Shown in pieces: positions 27,901-41,859 of a DNA stretch of 64,000 nucleotides; within the stretch, counting starts at the first letter, position 1; each line of letters starts with the position of its first letter. The DNA is from Acridotheres tristis. Lineage: Eukaryota; Chordata; Aves; Passeriformes; Sturnidae. The position numbers and the translations under genes were made by a program. Below the pieces are notes generated by a model, which saw only the letters and a list, made by a program, of their open reading frames with translations, did not search any database and had not been told where the DNA came from. The DNA is taken from assembly GCA_037013685.1 (NCBI GenBank), contig CM072885.1, forward strand, positions 65,575,785-65,639,784, read 5' to 3'.

Positions 27901-30309
27901 AACAAGGTCACTCGTGCCTTTAATTCCTCTGCTGCACAGGAGTTATTAGCTGTATATTAGAAACACTATGCCCAGGGAAATTTAAACTTTAAGTTGCCTG
28001 CTCATGTAGCTCTATTATGGTGACATTTATGAAAATCAGTTCACACACAACAATGAGACAACAGAGACAATTACAATGGGCTGTCCACGTGGCTGAAAAA
28101 CTCGCTGTCCATCCTGTGATTCAGGACCATCATTCACAGAGCTGGGCCCTGTCAGTGCTAGCCTGGGGGATCTCAGGTATCCAGAAAAAAATTGGTGGGT
28201 TGATAGCAAATGATGGGGCCCTCTCCTAAACATCTCTTCCATTGCATTGCTGCACAAGAGGCAAGGAAGAGTATTTCTTTTAGGATACACAGATTTTACC
28301 TTTGTAAAATTTCAACTGGTTTCAAATATGGAACTTCCAGTTCAAACTATGTTGAAAAAAGCACCAAAAAGTTAGGGGTTATTAATAAACTGTAACTAAA
28401 ACCACAGGAAACTTCAGATGGAAAGGTCAGCTATGTGAGATGAAGAAAGCAGCAGCAGATATCTCTTTTAAACCAGCTTTGGACAGTGAATTTAATTTGT
28501 ACAGGTCAGTTCAATCCTGGCACTTCTAAACCTCTCAGTAATTCACTGCACAGCTGTAATAATTTCTAACACAACTTTCTGAATGTAGCTTTTCAAATCA
28601 CAAAAGGACAAATCCCATGGTCTCGTGCCATTCTGGCAGTCCCATGGCTCATCAGCAGGGCTGTAAAACCAGGAGGTTCCAGGTGAGACACCTCAGACAA
28701 TGCAGGGACTGGCAGCAGCAGGGAGGTGGTGCAGGGTGGGAGGCAATGAGAAGAGCCAGGGCAAACCCCTGACATGCCACTGAACCCTCGTGCCAAATTC
28801 CAAACCCCTGCTCTAAAGCAAGGCTATGCTCAAGCCATTCAGCAAAAAGGTCACCAGAAGCACTTCATGTGGTGCAAAACAATTTCTTCTGCCCTCTCCT
28901 CTTGTGCATGGTGCCAGGTGCTGGCCCAGCCCATTTGGCTGGATCTTTCCATCAAAGATGTCAGAGGCAGCCATACAGCATGGAAAAAATCACCTCAAAA
29001 TGCTTGGCAAAGCTTTAGTTGACTGAAAAGAGGGTTGTATAATGGGATGTCTTGAGTAACTTGAAAAGCAAACATCCCTACCAGAGCTGCCTATAGTCCA
29101 GTTGCCTATACAAGGTGTGTAAATGCCATTTTTTCTTAGTGTTTGTCCAGCTGCAGTGTGTTCACCCAGGCTTAAAATTATGTCAGTGGTATCTGTGACT
29201 GTCATCCACCTCCTGCCAGCACAGGCCACTTTATATGGGCACTGTCCCTGCCCTTGGGCATTCACTGCTCCAGGAGTGTCCAACCTTGAGCTCAAACAAG
29301 GCAAAAGCAAAACCAGCCTTTTGTCTCAGGCACCCATAAGCAGCTCAAAAGGGCTACAAGGGGCCTCCTCTGCAGTGCCAGCAGTGTTTTCTGGCAGCTC
29401 CCTGCTGGCTTTGCCTGGTGTCCAGAGCCCAGGAGCTCTGCTCTGGGCAACCACAACTCAAGGCTGAACTGGGAACACTTGAAGGATTGGTTTTGCTCTC
29501 ACAGGCACTGTCAAAGTGATGCTGCCAGTCAAACCCTCGTTCCATGTGCCATGTGAGTACCATGTCTGTGCTAGATTATTTTTTTTGTCCTTCTGATAGC
29601 TGTAATAGCTGTTATAATCCCTCTCCTGCTCTTTTTACACCTTTTCTATCCACCAGAATGGCTGAGAGCAGACTGCCCGCTGCCAGCACTGTGGATCCCA
29701 ACCAGGGATTATGGATGTACATTTTCCTACACAAAATGAGGTTTCTGGTGCAAGTGAGGCCTTGTGCAGCTGTGTAAGGAGTCCTGGCATGGGCAGGTTG
29801 GTGGCCTCAGTATCACAGGGAAGGTGAGGGTGGAGGTCTGGCTTGCCAGGGTGAAATAGAAGCTGCAGGAAGGAATTGCTGGACCCTGGATGATGACCCT
29901 GCTGTAGTTCTTGGCCCAGATCAGGATAACAAAAGCATATCTTATTAGTACCTTGGCTGAGACCACTCCTGATTTCAGCAGAGTTTTATCTATAACGTGA
30001 GTCCCTGTGCCCAGACCTCAAAATAATCCATACCACATCTGCATCCTGGTGAGGAGCAGTAAAGGAGGGAGAGGGATGCCCAAGAGGGCAGGCAATTCTG
30101 TGCCTCGAGGGCCAAAGAAATTCCTGCTCAAGAGGACTGGAAAGCTCTTGTGCAAAGGTGGATCATGGGGTGGAAGGGAACATTAATAAACGTGGTACTG
30201 ACTGATGGATACAGAAAGCAGAGCAAAGCCCGAGGGAGGCTGGGGCAAGAAAGTCCAGGGAATGGGAATGGGAATGTTTGGTTTGATTTGATCTTAAAAA
30301 TGAGCAGTG
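24901..30309. other. intergenic DNA, part 2
   Basis: Single-copy-looking sequence apart from a MIR-type remnant near 25,715. An AT-rich block at about 26,990-27,240 contains several homeodomain-type TAAT cores and may be an enhancer. No exon is recognisable. Confidence 0.65.
25715..25860 (+). repeat. MIR-type SINE remnant
   Basis: The motif series acttatatagcatctttcat, aaagtgctttacatacatta, ggcaagtattatgattctc and tttacaagagg follows the order seen in old amniote MIR-type SINEs. A T-run lies just before it. Identification is by pattern memory. Confidence 0.6.
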
Positions 30310-30590
30310 AATGGCAGGAGGAATGGGGATGTACTTAGCAGAGCATTGCAAGATTGGGATTCATTGCCACGGGAGATTGCCAAGACACAGAGCTCAGGAT
30401 CTGAAAAAAATGCATGGGCATTTATAAAGGTTGTGAATATCTCCAGGGTTACCTCATTGGAGATAATCAAGCAGAAGGGATATAAACCAGAGCTCTTCAG
30501 GGGACATGCCAAGTGATATATGCCTAGGGTTAGGAAAATATTTTCCTATAAGCAAGTTAGGATTGGCCATTCTGAAGTTTCTCGCTCTGG
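30310..30590 (+). mobile_element. old CR1-type LINE fragment, 3' region
   Basis: tgggattcattgccac..., then gaaaaaaatgcatgggcatt, then a distal ctagggttaggaaaatattt follow the order of the 3' part of old amniote CR1 elements. Divergence is high, so the orientation is fairly clear but the borders are rough. Confidence 0.45.
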
Positions 30591-33500
30591 GTTTACAGGA
30601 CTTCACAACTGGGCACCTCCAGAGAGAAGAGAGTGGAGCAGATAAGCTGAGAGCCCAGTCCAAGGCAGCAGTCCCCTGGTCCTGTGTCCTGCTGCGTGAG
30701 AAAGCATGTGAGGAATTATAATTCCCTTTGGACATGTGACCCAAATTGCAGCGGGAATTTGCATTCCTGGTGCCAGCTTCCATTTCATGTCTGCCCCCCG
30801 CTGCACAACAACACCTGCAAGAGGGTTTGTTACCGTCTCTGAGAGCACAAGCTCAACAATCTTTTCAGAGACATTAAGAAGAATATCTACAAAGGAAACC
30901 AAAAGGTAAAGAGGAGTCAAAAATATGTCAATGCTGTGTAAAAGCTTATCCATACAAAACAAACTTGCTCAAAGAAAAATCAGTTGTCACTTTAAAATCT
31001 GACATTAAGTTTTTCAAATCACAGACCTTAATCAGGAGTAATACTTGAAGAGGAACAAAGAGAATTTATGATGAAAAATCAGGACAGTTGAGTGCTAGGC
31101 TCAGCGGGACTAACTGCATGACAATATGGATAAGAATGATAATTGCATTAGTTTAGTCTGAAATGACTGGCCAGAGCTGGTTTTTTTTGGTCAGAAGGAT
31201 TTCTGAAATGGCTTCATTTACTTTTTAAGCAAACTTGGAAAGAGAATTACAAATAGATTATGACATGTCCATCCACTCTCTTAGGGGAATGGAGCATTTC
31301 AGAAAAGCATCCTAACATTGGCTTAGAGCTTTTTGAAATGGGTTAAACCAAGTGCCCTTTATGGGTCCTTTAAAAATTATATTAAGAGGTGAAGGTAGCT
31401 CCTACTGATGAAAGTTAGAGGATCCAAACCCATGATGCTCTCACTTTATTCCACACATTGTACTTTGACCCCAAGCCCCAGTCAGACCCTCCCCATGGTG
31501 ACATTCTCACTTAGTCCAATTTTTACATCTTATTTACCCTTTTAAAAAATGGGATGACTTCAAACAGGCACTAATCTTCTGCCTGTTAAAAACAACAAGA
31601 TACCTCTACCTGAGTCTACATTCTCTACAATAGAAAACTGTGGGTTTATCTCCCAGCTCCACAGTCAAATTCTGGTTCAAATTCCGTCCCAGTGATCCCA
31701 GTACCAGTTCCAGCTCCACGTTGCTGAGACCTGTTGGAAATAATTGGGGACTCCCAAAGCAGTGTTCTCCCAAAGCAGTGTGCTGTGAGATTGCAGACAG
31801 GGGAAGTAGCAGCTGGTCCAGATGGGAGAGAGGGAACAGACATTCCCCCACAGCCCATACCTGGACCACTGCTCCCACTGGTAAGCATTGCTCTGATGGA
31901 ATGTGAATGTGCCCTTAGCAAAACCTGGAGCCTGAACTGAGGAGCATGAACGAGGCAAGGGAGATGTGAACTGCATCAAAAACCGGCTGATGGTGGCAAA
32001 TCTGCTGCTGTTCCATTGCAGCATCAAATATGTGGCAGTGCTGCATCCCTTGGTGCTGCACAGAGGGGCAGAAGCTCTGTAGGACTGGCCTGTCCCTGTT
32101 CTTGGGGCAGGAGGCAGCAAGTCCTGTGGCACAGGCAGCACTATTTGGGACCAGGCATCTGGAGCTGATGCTTCTCTGCAAAAGGGAACGAGCTGCTCTA
32201 AGTAGTTCTGCACAAAACAACCAAAACATCTGTGCCTCTAATTCCCCCTGCAGCAGCTCCAGCGCCCTGATCCCAGGCGCTGCCTGGCAGGCAGCACAGC
32301 TCTCCTGCAGCCAGCCAAAGCACCAGCTGCTGCTGGATGTGCTCAGGACACCTTTTCTGAGCAGCCTGGCTGCTGTGCCAGCCGCTGCTGGCTCTGTGGG
32401 GCTCAGCAGTGGCCGGACAGGCGGTGTCCACTGTCACACAGGTCACCTTCGCCGTGACCCGGCCAGCACACGCAGCTCCCATTGCAACACAGCCCGCCTC
32501 GCTCACTGGCTGCTTTTATTCGTCTTCCTCAAAGGCTTAAATAAACAAGAAACAGGTTAAAAACCAAATCTTGGCCCTGGCCCCTTCCTGAGCTGGCTGT
32601 TCCATGATGGCTTCCGGCCCTGTGCACCAGCTTCCCCCTGCACAGGGAAGCGGCGCCGTCCTGCAGTTGCCTCGGGTGGGAAATAAGGCCACGTACCTGC
32701 CTTTGATATCGGTGCCAGGCACTGCAGCAGCGCTCTCCACACCACCCTGGGGCTTTCCACATCGAGTGGGAGCTCGAGTGTGCTGCAGGGAGCTGGGAGA
32801 GGTTTGCCTTCCCGGGGCCATGGCACAAGGACACGGGGACAGTCCCTGCCAGCTGGGTGCCAGCTCCACGTGAGGGGGGCATTTCCAGAAGGCAAACCTT
32901 GCACACGTCTCCAAAGCCTTTTTGGACGGGAAGAGGAATTTTATTCCGCTTGCAGTCTGTTGTGAACATGAAAACAATCTTGGAGGAGCCCATCAAACCA
33001 TTGTGCCCTCAGGAGCCGTGGTACAAATTGCCCTGCAGTGAAGCTGCTCCATCCATTTTGCTGAGGGGACATTGGGAGCTCATTGCAATGACCCCCCTGC
33101 CCAAGGGCACTGCATGACAGCTGGGCAAGGCTCCCAGGGCTTTCGAAACACTTCACGTGCACAAATTGCCTCACAGCACCTTTGCCATGGATGTTTTCTA
33201 TTCTTGCCATTCAGAACTTCCAGAAACAGATAAAAAGATGCCAAGGTACACAATGGGACTCCGTGCCAGCTACCTTGCATTTCTTCCTGCCCCAAGCTCC
33301 CTACTTTCTTGACAAGGCCCAAATGATTTTCCTCACGGAGCATTTGAGGTCTGGTTTTCTGTGTGTGTTAAAGAGCTTTATGTCCATCACATTGCTGCTG
33401 AAACATGCCACTATCTAGCACTGGCAATATGTTCCTGACTAGGGCTTTAGAGTTTTATAGATAAGTTATGTGGCATTTTCCATTTAAATTAAAATAGATC

Positions 33501-34230
33501 AAGCTAAACTCCAAGGAAGCTGATAGCTGCACTTTCATTTTATTTCATTCTATTTTCTCTTTATGACCCATGTTACGCTAATAATCAAAACTTTGATTAC
33601 AGGTCCCTAAGGCACCATGTTGCACACAGGCCAGGCTGGAAACTGCCTCCAGCTTCCTATTGCCAGGGTTCCAGCTGCCAGACAGTGGCAAAAGAAAGGT
33701 GATTGATATCAGTGTGACATCTTGGGGTCTTTTTCCTCCCTTCACGGAGAAAGTCTCTGCTTCTTGTCTCATCTAGCCTGAATTCTCCAGGCATGAAGAT
33801 ACAAATCTGAAATTTGCCTGATTCTGGCCTCCACTGCTGGTGCCAGTGGGGATCTTGAACTGCCAGAGTGGACTTTGCCAAAGAGCTGTATCCAAGTGCT
33901 TTGAAGGGACTTTTGCAGTGGACAGCTCCAGAAAGGAGGCTAAAAAACCCCAGATGTTGAGGGTAGTGCTCCTGAGAGGGGATAGAGTGGCCTCACAGGA
34001 GATGGAGACATAAAGAAGACACAGTGTCCTGCTGCAGGCACTTGCCAGCACCCAGCTGCTGTCCCCCTTCTGCAGAGCTTCGAGAAACTCCTCTAAATTG
34101 TTTTGGCTACACCCAAAAAAAGTGTTTAAAATGAAGAATGTAACAGGAATGATAATGCTAATCTGAAAAATGAGAAGGTAATAAAAACCTCTAAGCTTTC
34201 TTGTCACCCTCAGGTTTGTGGGGCTGAGGA
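30591..34230. other. intergenic DNA, part 3
   Basis: No recognisable gene. A GC-rich stretch lies at about 32,240-32,500, followed by an AT-richer shoulder with AATAAA near 32,540. Frames of 178 aa (31,677-32,213, minus) and 155 aa (32,529-32,996, minus) have no family resemblance and no splice context. Confidence 0.65.
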
Positions 34231-34312
34231 ATCAGAGAATCATAGAATGGCCTGGGTTGGAAGGGACCTTAAAAATCATCTAATTCCAATCTCCTTGCCA
34301 TAGATGGTTATG
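34231..34312 (-). mobile_element. CR1 LINE 3' end
   Basis: agaatcatagaatggcct then gggttggaagggacctta is the standard reverse-complement CR1 3' end. It is severely 5'-truncated at about 80 bp. Confidence 0.85.
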
Positions 34313-37300
34313 AATGGGAATGTGATAGTGGTCCTGCTTGCCTGACTCTGCCCAGCTGAGCTCCCACACCTCAGCTCAGCTCCAAGGGCAGCTGCAGGTG
34401 TTTGTACCTCACAGTGCCTCTGATCTTCAGGAAAAAACTCTGCTGGTCAAGGTCTTATTGCCTTGCTAAAGACTTCATACACTGGGGGTTTTAAAGAGTG
34501 GTTTGTACCATACAGGAAATCCCACAAGTGAGACCTCCTTGCAAAGGCCTGGACCCTGTGCCAAGATCCGCAGGCTGAATTTTGGCCACGGCTGTTTTAG
34601 AAAAGTCACAGAGGAAAAGTTCAAAGGAAGTATTGAAATGGATGCATGGCTTCTCCTCACAGCAGAGCAGATTTGTGGGGACATTGCTCCGAGTGAGAGG
34701 GTGGGCTGAGCATCACCCACTGCTTTGCCTGGCTTGGATGTCACACCTCACCTGCTCACTTCCATGAGTCCTGCACTCCTCCAGCCTATAGCTTCCTCCT
34801 CACACCTTGTTAGGACAGCAAAGGAAGCAAATAAAACAGAACACTGACCTTTTCATACCACAGACGTTTCTCAGCTTTGACATAAATTCCTGAGCTGTAA
34901 CAGGCACATGCTGAAGCCTTGGGTTTGGTGATTTAATGCCTTTCCCTTTGCCAAGGCCACCAGCAGGCACGGCAGGTTTGTGCTTGGCTTCTGGGATGCA
35001 AAGCATTTTTATGCAAAGGGGATTCAGACCATCATGGCTGTGGGGTGTGTGCACATGTGTGTGTGTGGGGGGACGATGGAACAGCAACCTCAGCAATGCC
35101 TGGCTGTGGACAGGGGTCCCTGGTGCTCCTGGGCTGCCAAGCCATGGAGGCAGCGGGTGCCAGCACATCCCACAGGTGAGCCATGTGGGTGGCACTGTCC
35201 CCATCCCCTGGCGCACCCCGGGCTCCGCTTCCAGCACCCTGCATCCCTCCCCAGCAGGGTGAGTGTCCCTGCTGCTCCTGAGATAAAAGCACTGCACCTG
35301 GGGAAGAGCCAGGGTCACTGCCAGCCTGGCTGTCCCTGCCATCAACGTGGGAGAGCGGGACCCAGCGTGGGCTGGGTGGGCAGGGGCTCATTGTCAGGAT
35401 GTGCCTCGGGCAGGCGCCTCTGCCCAGCCCTGCTTTCTGACCGCACAAAGAAAACATTTGCCCAGACACAGCCCGGCCCCTTGCCACGTTGAAAGCCTGG
35501 CTGGCGGCAGCTGGAAGGGGTCATGCAATGCTTCCCCAGCAGGACACAGAGCCCAGGACTGGGAGATGAGTTCAACGAGGCTGGCTTTTAGAGCTTTCCT
35601 GAAATCCGCCCTCATGAAAGCCAGCTGTCTGGAAACCTGCTCACCGAGGGGAGGAGAGTCTCCCTGTGAAGAAGGGAGGCTTGCCAGGCCTGCCACCACT
35701 GCTGCTCACACACAGGCAGTGCTCCTGCCCCAGCTGCAGCAGCCTGGTAAAGCCCTAAAGAGGTGAATAACATTGCAAGCAAGAGACGCTGCAAGAGCTG
35801 CAGAGCCCCACACACCTTGGGGTAGCACTGCCAGCACAGGGGACCATGCTGCCATCTGGTCTGGGAGCAAAGGGCAGGCTGAAAAGAGCAGGGAATTCAG
35901 GCACAATGGTTGAGGGGCTATTTCCCAGCTGGTACAAGGTCCAGAGGTATCCTGGATACGTCCTGACAAGCTAGGATGGGTCTAAGGGCTGGCTTATTCT
36001 TCCCTCTGGGACAGTGGGTTTAAGTGATCACCACACATGCCTGTCCCTTCTCCTGAGTGTCTGTGCTGAGCTCTGTGCTGTCCTGCTTGAGGTCTGGGGC
36101 TGGACTGCAGTTGATGCTTATGCCTATGGAATACTTCTCTTTCCAGTCCAGTGCTGTTTATACAATGCAGAGGATTTCTTGCTTGCACATTCCAGGTAGA
36201 TCTGGGGTGGTGGCTGAAGCAGACAGGCACCAGCAGATCCCCTGATTTCTCCTCCTGTCCTTCTAGCTAAAAAGCTCAGCCCTTCCCAACCAGAACCCAG
36301 GAGGACTCATATAACAGAAGTTGGGCTCTTTGCTCAGAGCCAGGCTGCTCCAAGTAGCATCTGTACCCCAAAAACACACACTAGGCTTCTCCTCTGACTT
36401 CTCTCACATCTTCTCAGCACTCACCTGTCTGCAGCCAAGTGTCTGGAATGGGGTGGTTTCTGTTTTACAGAGGAGTGAGACTGTCCTGCCTATCTTGCAC
36501 ACCTGGATTTAGAAGGACTTGGCTTCCCTCCCACACCTGACCTCTCAGCCTCCTCCTTTATTCTGAAGGAGCTCAAAATGACAAGGCTCTAATAAACCCA
36601 CCATCCTGTGAATGAGGGAAAATAATTTAAGAAGTGATGAATGACACATTCTTATTTACTGTAATTACACAGTGTGCTTCAGGAAGGTATTTTCCTATTG
36701 CTAATCCAAAACATTTGCACTCCCCTTTCTCGTAGTTTTCTGCTCCTTGATTTCCTTCCAGGCAGCCTCTCCCAGAGTGCTCTCAAGGTTCATTTAGTGC
36801 AAATCTCTGCCCCTTTGGAGCTAGCAGGGAGGAAGGGGATCTGTGCTTCAATTTCTCCAGCCTCAGCTTTCCACAGCTACATTTGTAGTGAAGGAAGGAC
36901 AGGGGAAGAGAAATCCTGAAGTTTTGTTTGCACAGTTTATTGTTTTCCTACTACATTTTCTAATGGTCCTTGTGACAGCCTGGGTCCCCACTACAGTATG
37001 TAACCACCATAAATACCCAGGTATGTGCCATATGGCCTTATACAGCAAATCCTACAGTGTTGCTCTAGATTTATTCTTTTAAAGACGTTCACACTGTTTC
37101 TTCTAAGACTCTAAAGTATCCCAGATTTCCACTTGATATAAAAAAAAAAAAAAAGGGAAAAAAAAAAGGGAACATGTGCTTCTATGCATGACCCAAAACT
37201 CTTTCTTCTTCTCCCATAAAAGTCCATAAAAGGCATGCAGAAGGCCTTAGGTTTTCATCAAAATGGTGGGGAAGTGCTTTGCTTTTTCTGGGTCCTCCCA

Positions 37301-40300
37301 AAGGACTGGAATATGCTGGGTGTTACCACTTGAGGCAGTTCTGAGGAGCAAGCCACTTGACTGGAAAAGTCTGGGAAAAAAAAACCAACAATCACACCAA
37401 CCCTTCAGGCTGTGGTCACATGGAGCTGTTTTAGGGATCCCAACCACCCCACAGATCTGCTGAAAAGTTCTGGACTCAGAGTTTCTCCCTCGAGCTTTGT
37501 GCAATCCTCCCATACCTCCCTCCTAGGACTTGGAGGGAGAGGATGTCTTTCACTTGGACATCTGGCACTGGTGTCCTAACAGACAAGCTCCAGGGCTTTT
37601 TGTGAAATAGTCTGCAGCCTTTAGAATCTGCTTCAGACAGAAACCAAGGACACCAGGCAATGCAGCCCATTAATGGAATGAGTCTGTCAGATACTGTTTC
37701 ATGGGGTGTCTCTGTGTTTCTGTGGACTGTTATTTGCAATAGGGACATTCATCTCCTGCATGCATTTTCTCCATCCTTCTTAACCAGTGTAGGACCTTTT
37801 CCCTTAGCTTAGCTAAGGCTTTTTGGATATGTACAGAAACACAGCATGGTTTAAAATATTTGCCAGCTTTTAAAATAATAATCTCAGACCTTCTTGCTCC
37901 AGACATCACCTAACAATGTGCTCTGTACGTTGTTTCCATGCACTAGAACTTTTATGCCTTATTTGACCTTCCACTCCAGACTTTTCCACGATGACCAGAA
38001 AGCTTTTCCCTTGGCATCCAACACTCCATTTTGCTCCAAATGTATGTATATTGTGCTCTAGGACAGCAGAGTTTCCCAGCTCATTTTCTAGTTGTATCCC
38101 ACAGGGATTCTTTCTGTGATGAACCTTCAAGTACCCACATTTCTCCTCTGGCACTTCCCTTCCTTGTTTCTCCTAAGTGAACTGGAAGTATTTCCACATC
38201 TACAAGTGGTTTAAGAGGAAACAAGCATCTCATCTCTCCATTCATCCCTCTGAAGAATCAACTCTTTATGATGCTGCTGCACTGCATCCCAAAGGTTCTG
38301 CCTGGATTAGGCATCCCTGCTACTCCAATTATGACCAGAGGTGTAGTTAATTGTGCAGCTGCAAAATTGCCATCGTCCTAAAGACTTGGGCAAATTGCAT
38401 TTGGGAATCCCACAGAATGAGCTAGTGCAGGGATTCATGGCCTACACCCCTGTACAAATCAGTACACTGATTACACTGTTCCTTCTGTGCAAACACCAGC
38501 ACAGCTCATCAGTAAATTTAACCACTGGCAAGAATTGCACAGGTGGAAACTGCTAAATCTCATTCTGCTGGCCACTGGAACGCTCTCCCTCTGTCACTGT
38601 GCCCAAGCAAGGTTTTGCAATGTTAGCACATCTAGAAACAACACATCTCCTTCTGTAACAGGAGCAGAGTCCTGTGGCCCTGCAGCTCCGGGGAGCGGGC
38701 CAGCTCCGGGCAGTCTCGCTTTTGCTTTTTTCAGTGGAAATTCCCCATCACCAGTTTGTGCAGCAGGCTGAAGTTACCTGCTCTTGGAGCAACTCCCTTC
38801 CCTTTGGGACCAGTTACAGACTGTCAGCCTTGAACTTATCACGGGCCATGCTGTCCATGCACCTAGCAGTTGTTCAAAGGTCTCGGCGTGTACCCATAAA
38901 TAGCCTAAGCATTACAGACCTCTTGGAAGGTTGAGGCCGTCCAAGGCCTCTTGTTGGCATTGTGTGCCCAACCTTCCCCACCTCTTCACCCAGCCTCTCC
39001 AGTGCAGCTGGGGCTTTACATAAGCCCCCAACCATCACTAAAAAACCAGGTCAGGCTTTGCCGAAAAAGCAATTTTCCCATCTTTCTCTTTCTTTGTCTT
39101 TTCTGCCTGTTGATATACAGCTTTCAGATCTTTTGTGGCCAAACTGATTCCATCTTCCAAGGGGCCTGCATGCTCAAACAGATCTTCTTTCCAGGGACTC
39201 CAGAGGGGGAACTTAAGGAGAAGGTTGCTTTACTTGTTCCTGGTTGATGTTCCTGAAAAGCATACAGCTGACAGATGGAGATCCTTTCTGTATCACATTC
39301 CCAGGATCTGACTGACCTCTTGGGGAAGAGCCTTTGAAGGTCCCAAGATTCCAGGCAGGCTTCAGACTCTCCCATCTGTCAGGGCTGGCAGTGACCTCAG
39401 AGTGGAGCCATCTTTATTTTTTACTGTCCCCGAAGGCAGGACAGGCTCTCAGCTACCTGCAAACAATTAGCTGCACTGGAAACAAACCTTTAAAGGGCAT
39501 TTCCAAACTTATGGGGTAAAGCACAGTTCTTGGAGTTTATAAGGACATCACCATGCCTCACTTATTGCTCCAGTACATTGTTTCTGACTTTCCTAGGTTT
39601 GGAAGTGTCTGCATTCTCCTGTCACCACTATCCACTACAAGCTGATTAGCTCGGTCACCATTAGCCCACAGACAGGTTTGGGAGACTGGCCCAGCTCACC
39701 CATTACCCATTATTATGGGTATCACCCATTACCCATTATTATGGGTATCACCCATTTCACATGGCCTAAGATGGGCCAAAGTATACCAGACTGTGACCAG
39801 CATCCCCTTGGTAAGGTTTTTGCACCAGTCCTTCACAAAAATGTGGTCCTGACTCTGTCCCCCAGCTGGATCTCCCCCCATTTCCTCATTTTGCAACTCT
39901 GCAAAGTATTTGCTACACGTTGTGTCTTGTCTTGGCCCACCACCTTCCCACACTCAGGTTATTTTATTTCTGCTTCTGAGCTCAGCTCTGTTTTTGCATG
40001 GCCCCTGTCTCTCTTGCTTTACATAACTTGGGTGTGTGTGGTACTCTCTGAGGTGGAAGTTCTCTTTTCTTGTCCCCACGAGCCGCAGAGCTGAGCTGAC
40101 AGGACTCACCACCTTCTCACTGCTCCCTGCTTCCTGGCCCAGTGCTCTGCTGCAGCCCATGACTGGCACATTAAAGCCTTGGCACATTCCTCAGCCTCTT
40201 AGGGCATCTTTGGCTTCCCATTAAACACAGAGATATCGTTCCTGGCTCACGAAGTTTCTGCAGGCCACCAGGACCTGGGAGACCTGTGCAGAGAGCTTGC

Positions 40301-41859
40301 ATTATGTCCATGCTCTGTTTATCTGCTCCTCCTGAAGCATCTCCTCCTGGACTCCAGGACTACAGGATCTTTTCTCTGACACAGCTCAGGTTTTTATGTG
40401 CTTGCATTTCCCTTTTTCCCTGATCTCAGTCTGGTCATCCCCTTACTAAAAAATCTATTGATAGGTCAATGGCCAATTTCTCCTTGTTGAATACCTTGTT
40501 ATTCAACCAAAATAATCCAGATCCTTCAGCTGAATTCTCTTTGTCCCTCACTTTGTGGCACACAGCTGAGCAGCTCTCTCTAAATTTGATGGTTGATTCT
40601 AGTCATACAGCCAGACTAGATAATTTAATCTCTTTTCCTGATGGCAAGAGCTCACTGACATAAGAGCTGACCCCATCAAATTGGCTCCTAGGCCTCCCAT
40701 TTCAGAGCCATTCCCTCATGCCATGGTTATGGACGGAGCTGAACAAATCTCCCACGTGTATTTTCCTCAAACACCATGGCTTTTGCACTGATTCAACTGA
40801 GACAGTCTGATTCCTTCCTCCTGGAGACTGGAAATGCTGGTGGATATTGGTGGTGGGCTGTGTGCTGGCCAGCTCTTGTCTGCAGCAGGAGGCTGTGTTT
40901 TCCTGCAGTAACCTGCAAGCCTTTTATTTCCTTTTCTCACAGATTTTCTTAATTTCTTAACTCTTTGCTGTGGTTCATCTTGGCTTATAAAATGGCCAAA
41001 GTTTTTGTTGTGCCTCTTATTTTCTGGAAAACATTATTTTGCATGATAGTCACGCTGCTGATCACCTCTTTAAACTGGGAATCTTCCAGAAGAATTTTGC
41101 ACTCTCTCTGGACACTGAAGTCTTTTATCCTGTCTGCAGGTGACCTCTTATAAAACTCTTAGAAGTTTCCAGATGTTGCTTGAACTCCTTTTGCAAAGTC
41201 TCCAGCTGTCTTGGCTCATGCTTTGAGTCTTTGGTAATTTTCAATTTCCGTTCCCACTTGGTTCCAGAGGAATCCCAGAATTAGGACTTCTCCTAGAAGC
41301 TGAGTCTCACCCTGGACATTCTTTACATAATTTGAAGATCTGCAGGTTGTTCCAGAGAGGATGAAGTTGGCAAAGAAATGCTCCAGAAATGCTCCAGGTG
41401 TTCCACAAGGAGGTTGCTCCAGAAATGCTCACCCACTCTGCTCCCCACCCTGTCTGTTAGTTACAGAAGCCATGCAAAGCCCTGCTTTCCTGCCCATGGG
41501 AGGAATCACCTGCAGGGAACTGTTTTTTCTTTCAGAGTTCAAGCTTCCTTTGAATCAGCACTCCCCCAAAAGGTCTCCACATACTTTATTTCAGGGTTAA
41601 GCTCCTTCTTTTACTTGGGTTGTTTTCTTGATGCATTTTCAAGGACCAGTCCAGTGAGGAGGAGAGGAATTTCATGCTGAAACGGCTTGTTTCTCTCCAC
41701 TGACTAACAAGAGAGCCTGCAGCTCTGCCTTAGATGTCCAGCACGGATGACTGGCTTGGGGCAACCGATATGTGCTTGATGAGCAACTTTCCCTTGCAGT
41801 CTGTTCCCTTCACGAGGGAACTGCTCTCTAGTCCAGGTTTACCCGAGGTAATGTCCCAG
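34313..41859. other. intergenic DNA, part 4
   Basis: Contains GC-richer DNA at about 34,950-35,950 with a GT-rich run near 35,040-35,075, and then about 4 kb of pyrimidine-rich plus strand (37,750-41,700). A-runs occur at 37,139-37,168. A weak retroviral integrase-like frame at 39,729-39,953 (minus) is discussed among the findings. No host exon is recognisable. Confidence 0.6.
39696..39755. repeat. 26-bp tandem repeat, about 2.3 copies, self-complementary
   Basis: A unit starting tcacccattacccattat is repeated at 39,696-39,721 and 39,722-39,747, followed by a partial third copy. Each unit contains acccattattatgggt, which can fold as a hairpin. Confidence 0.9.

Noticed and set aside
31677..32213. 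178-aa minus-strand frame
   Set aside because: It has no recognisable domain and no clear splice or promoter context, and overlapping frames on both strands look equally good.
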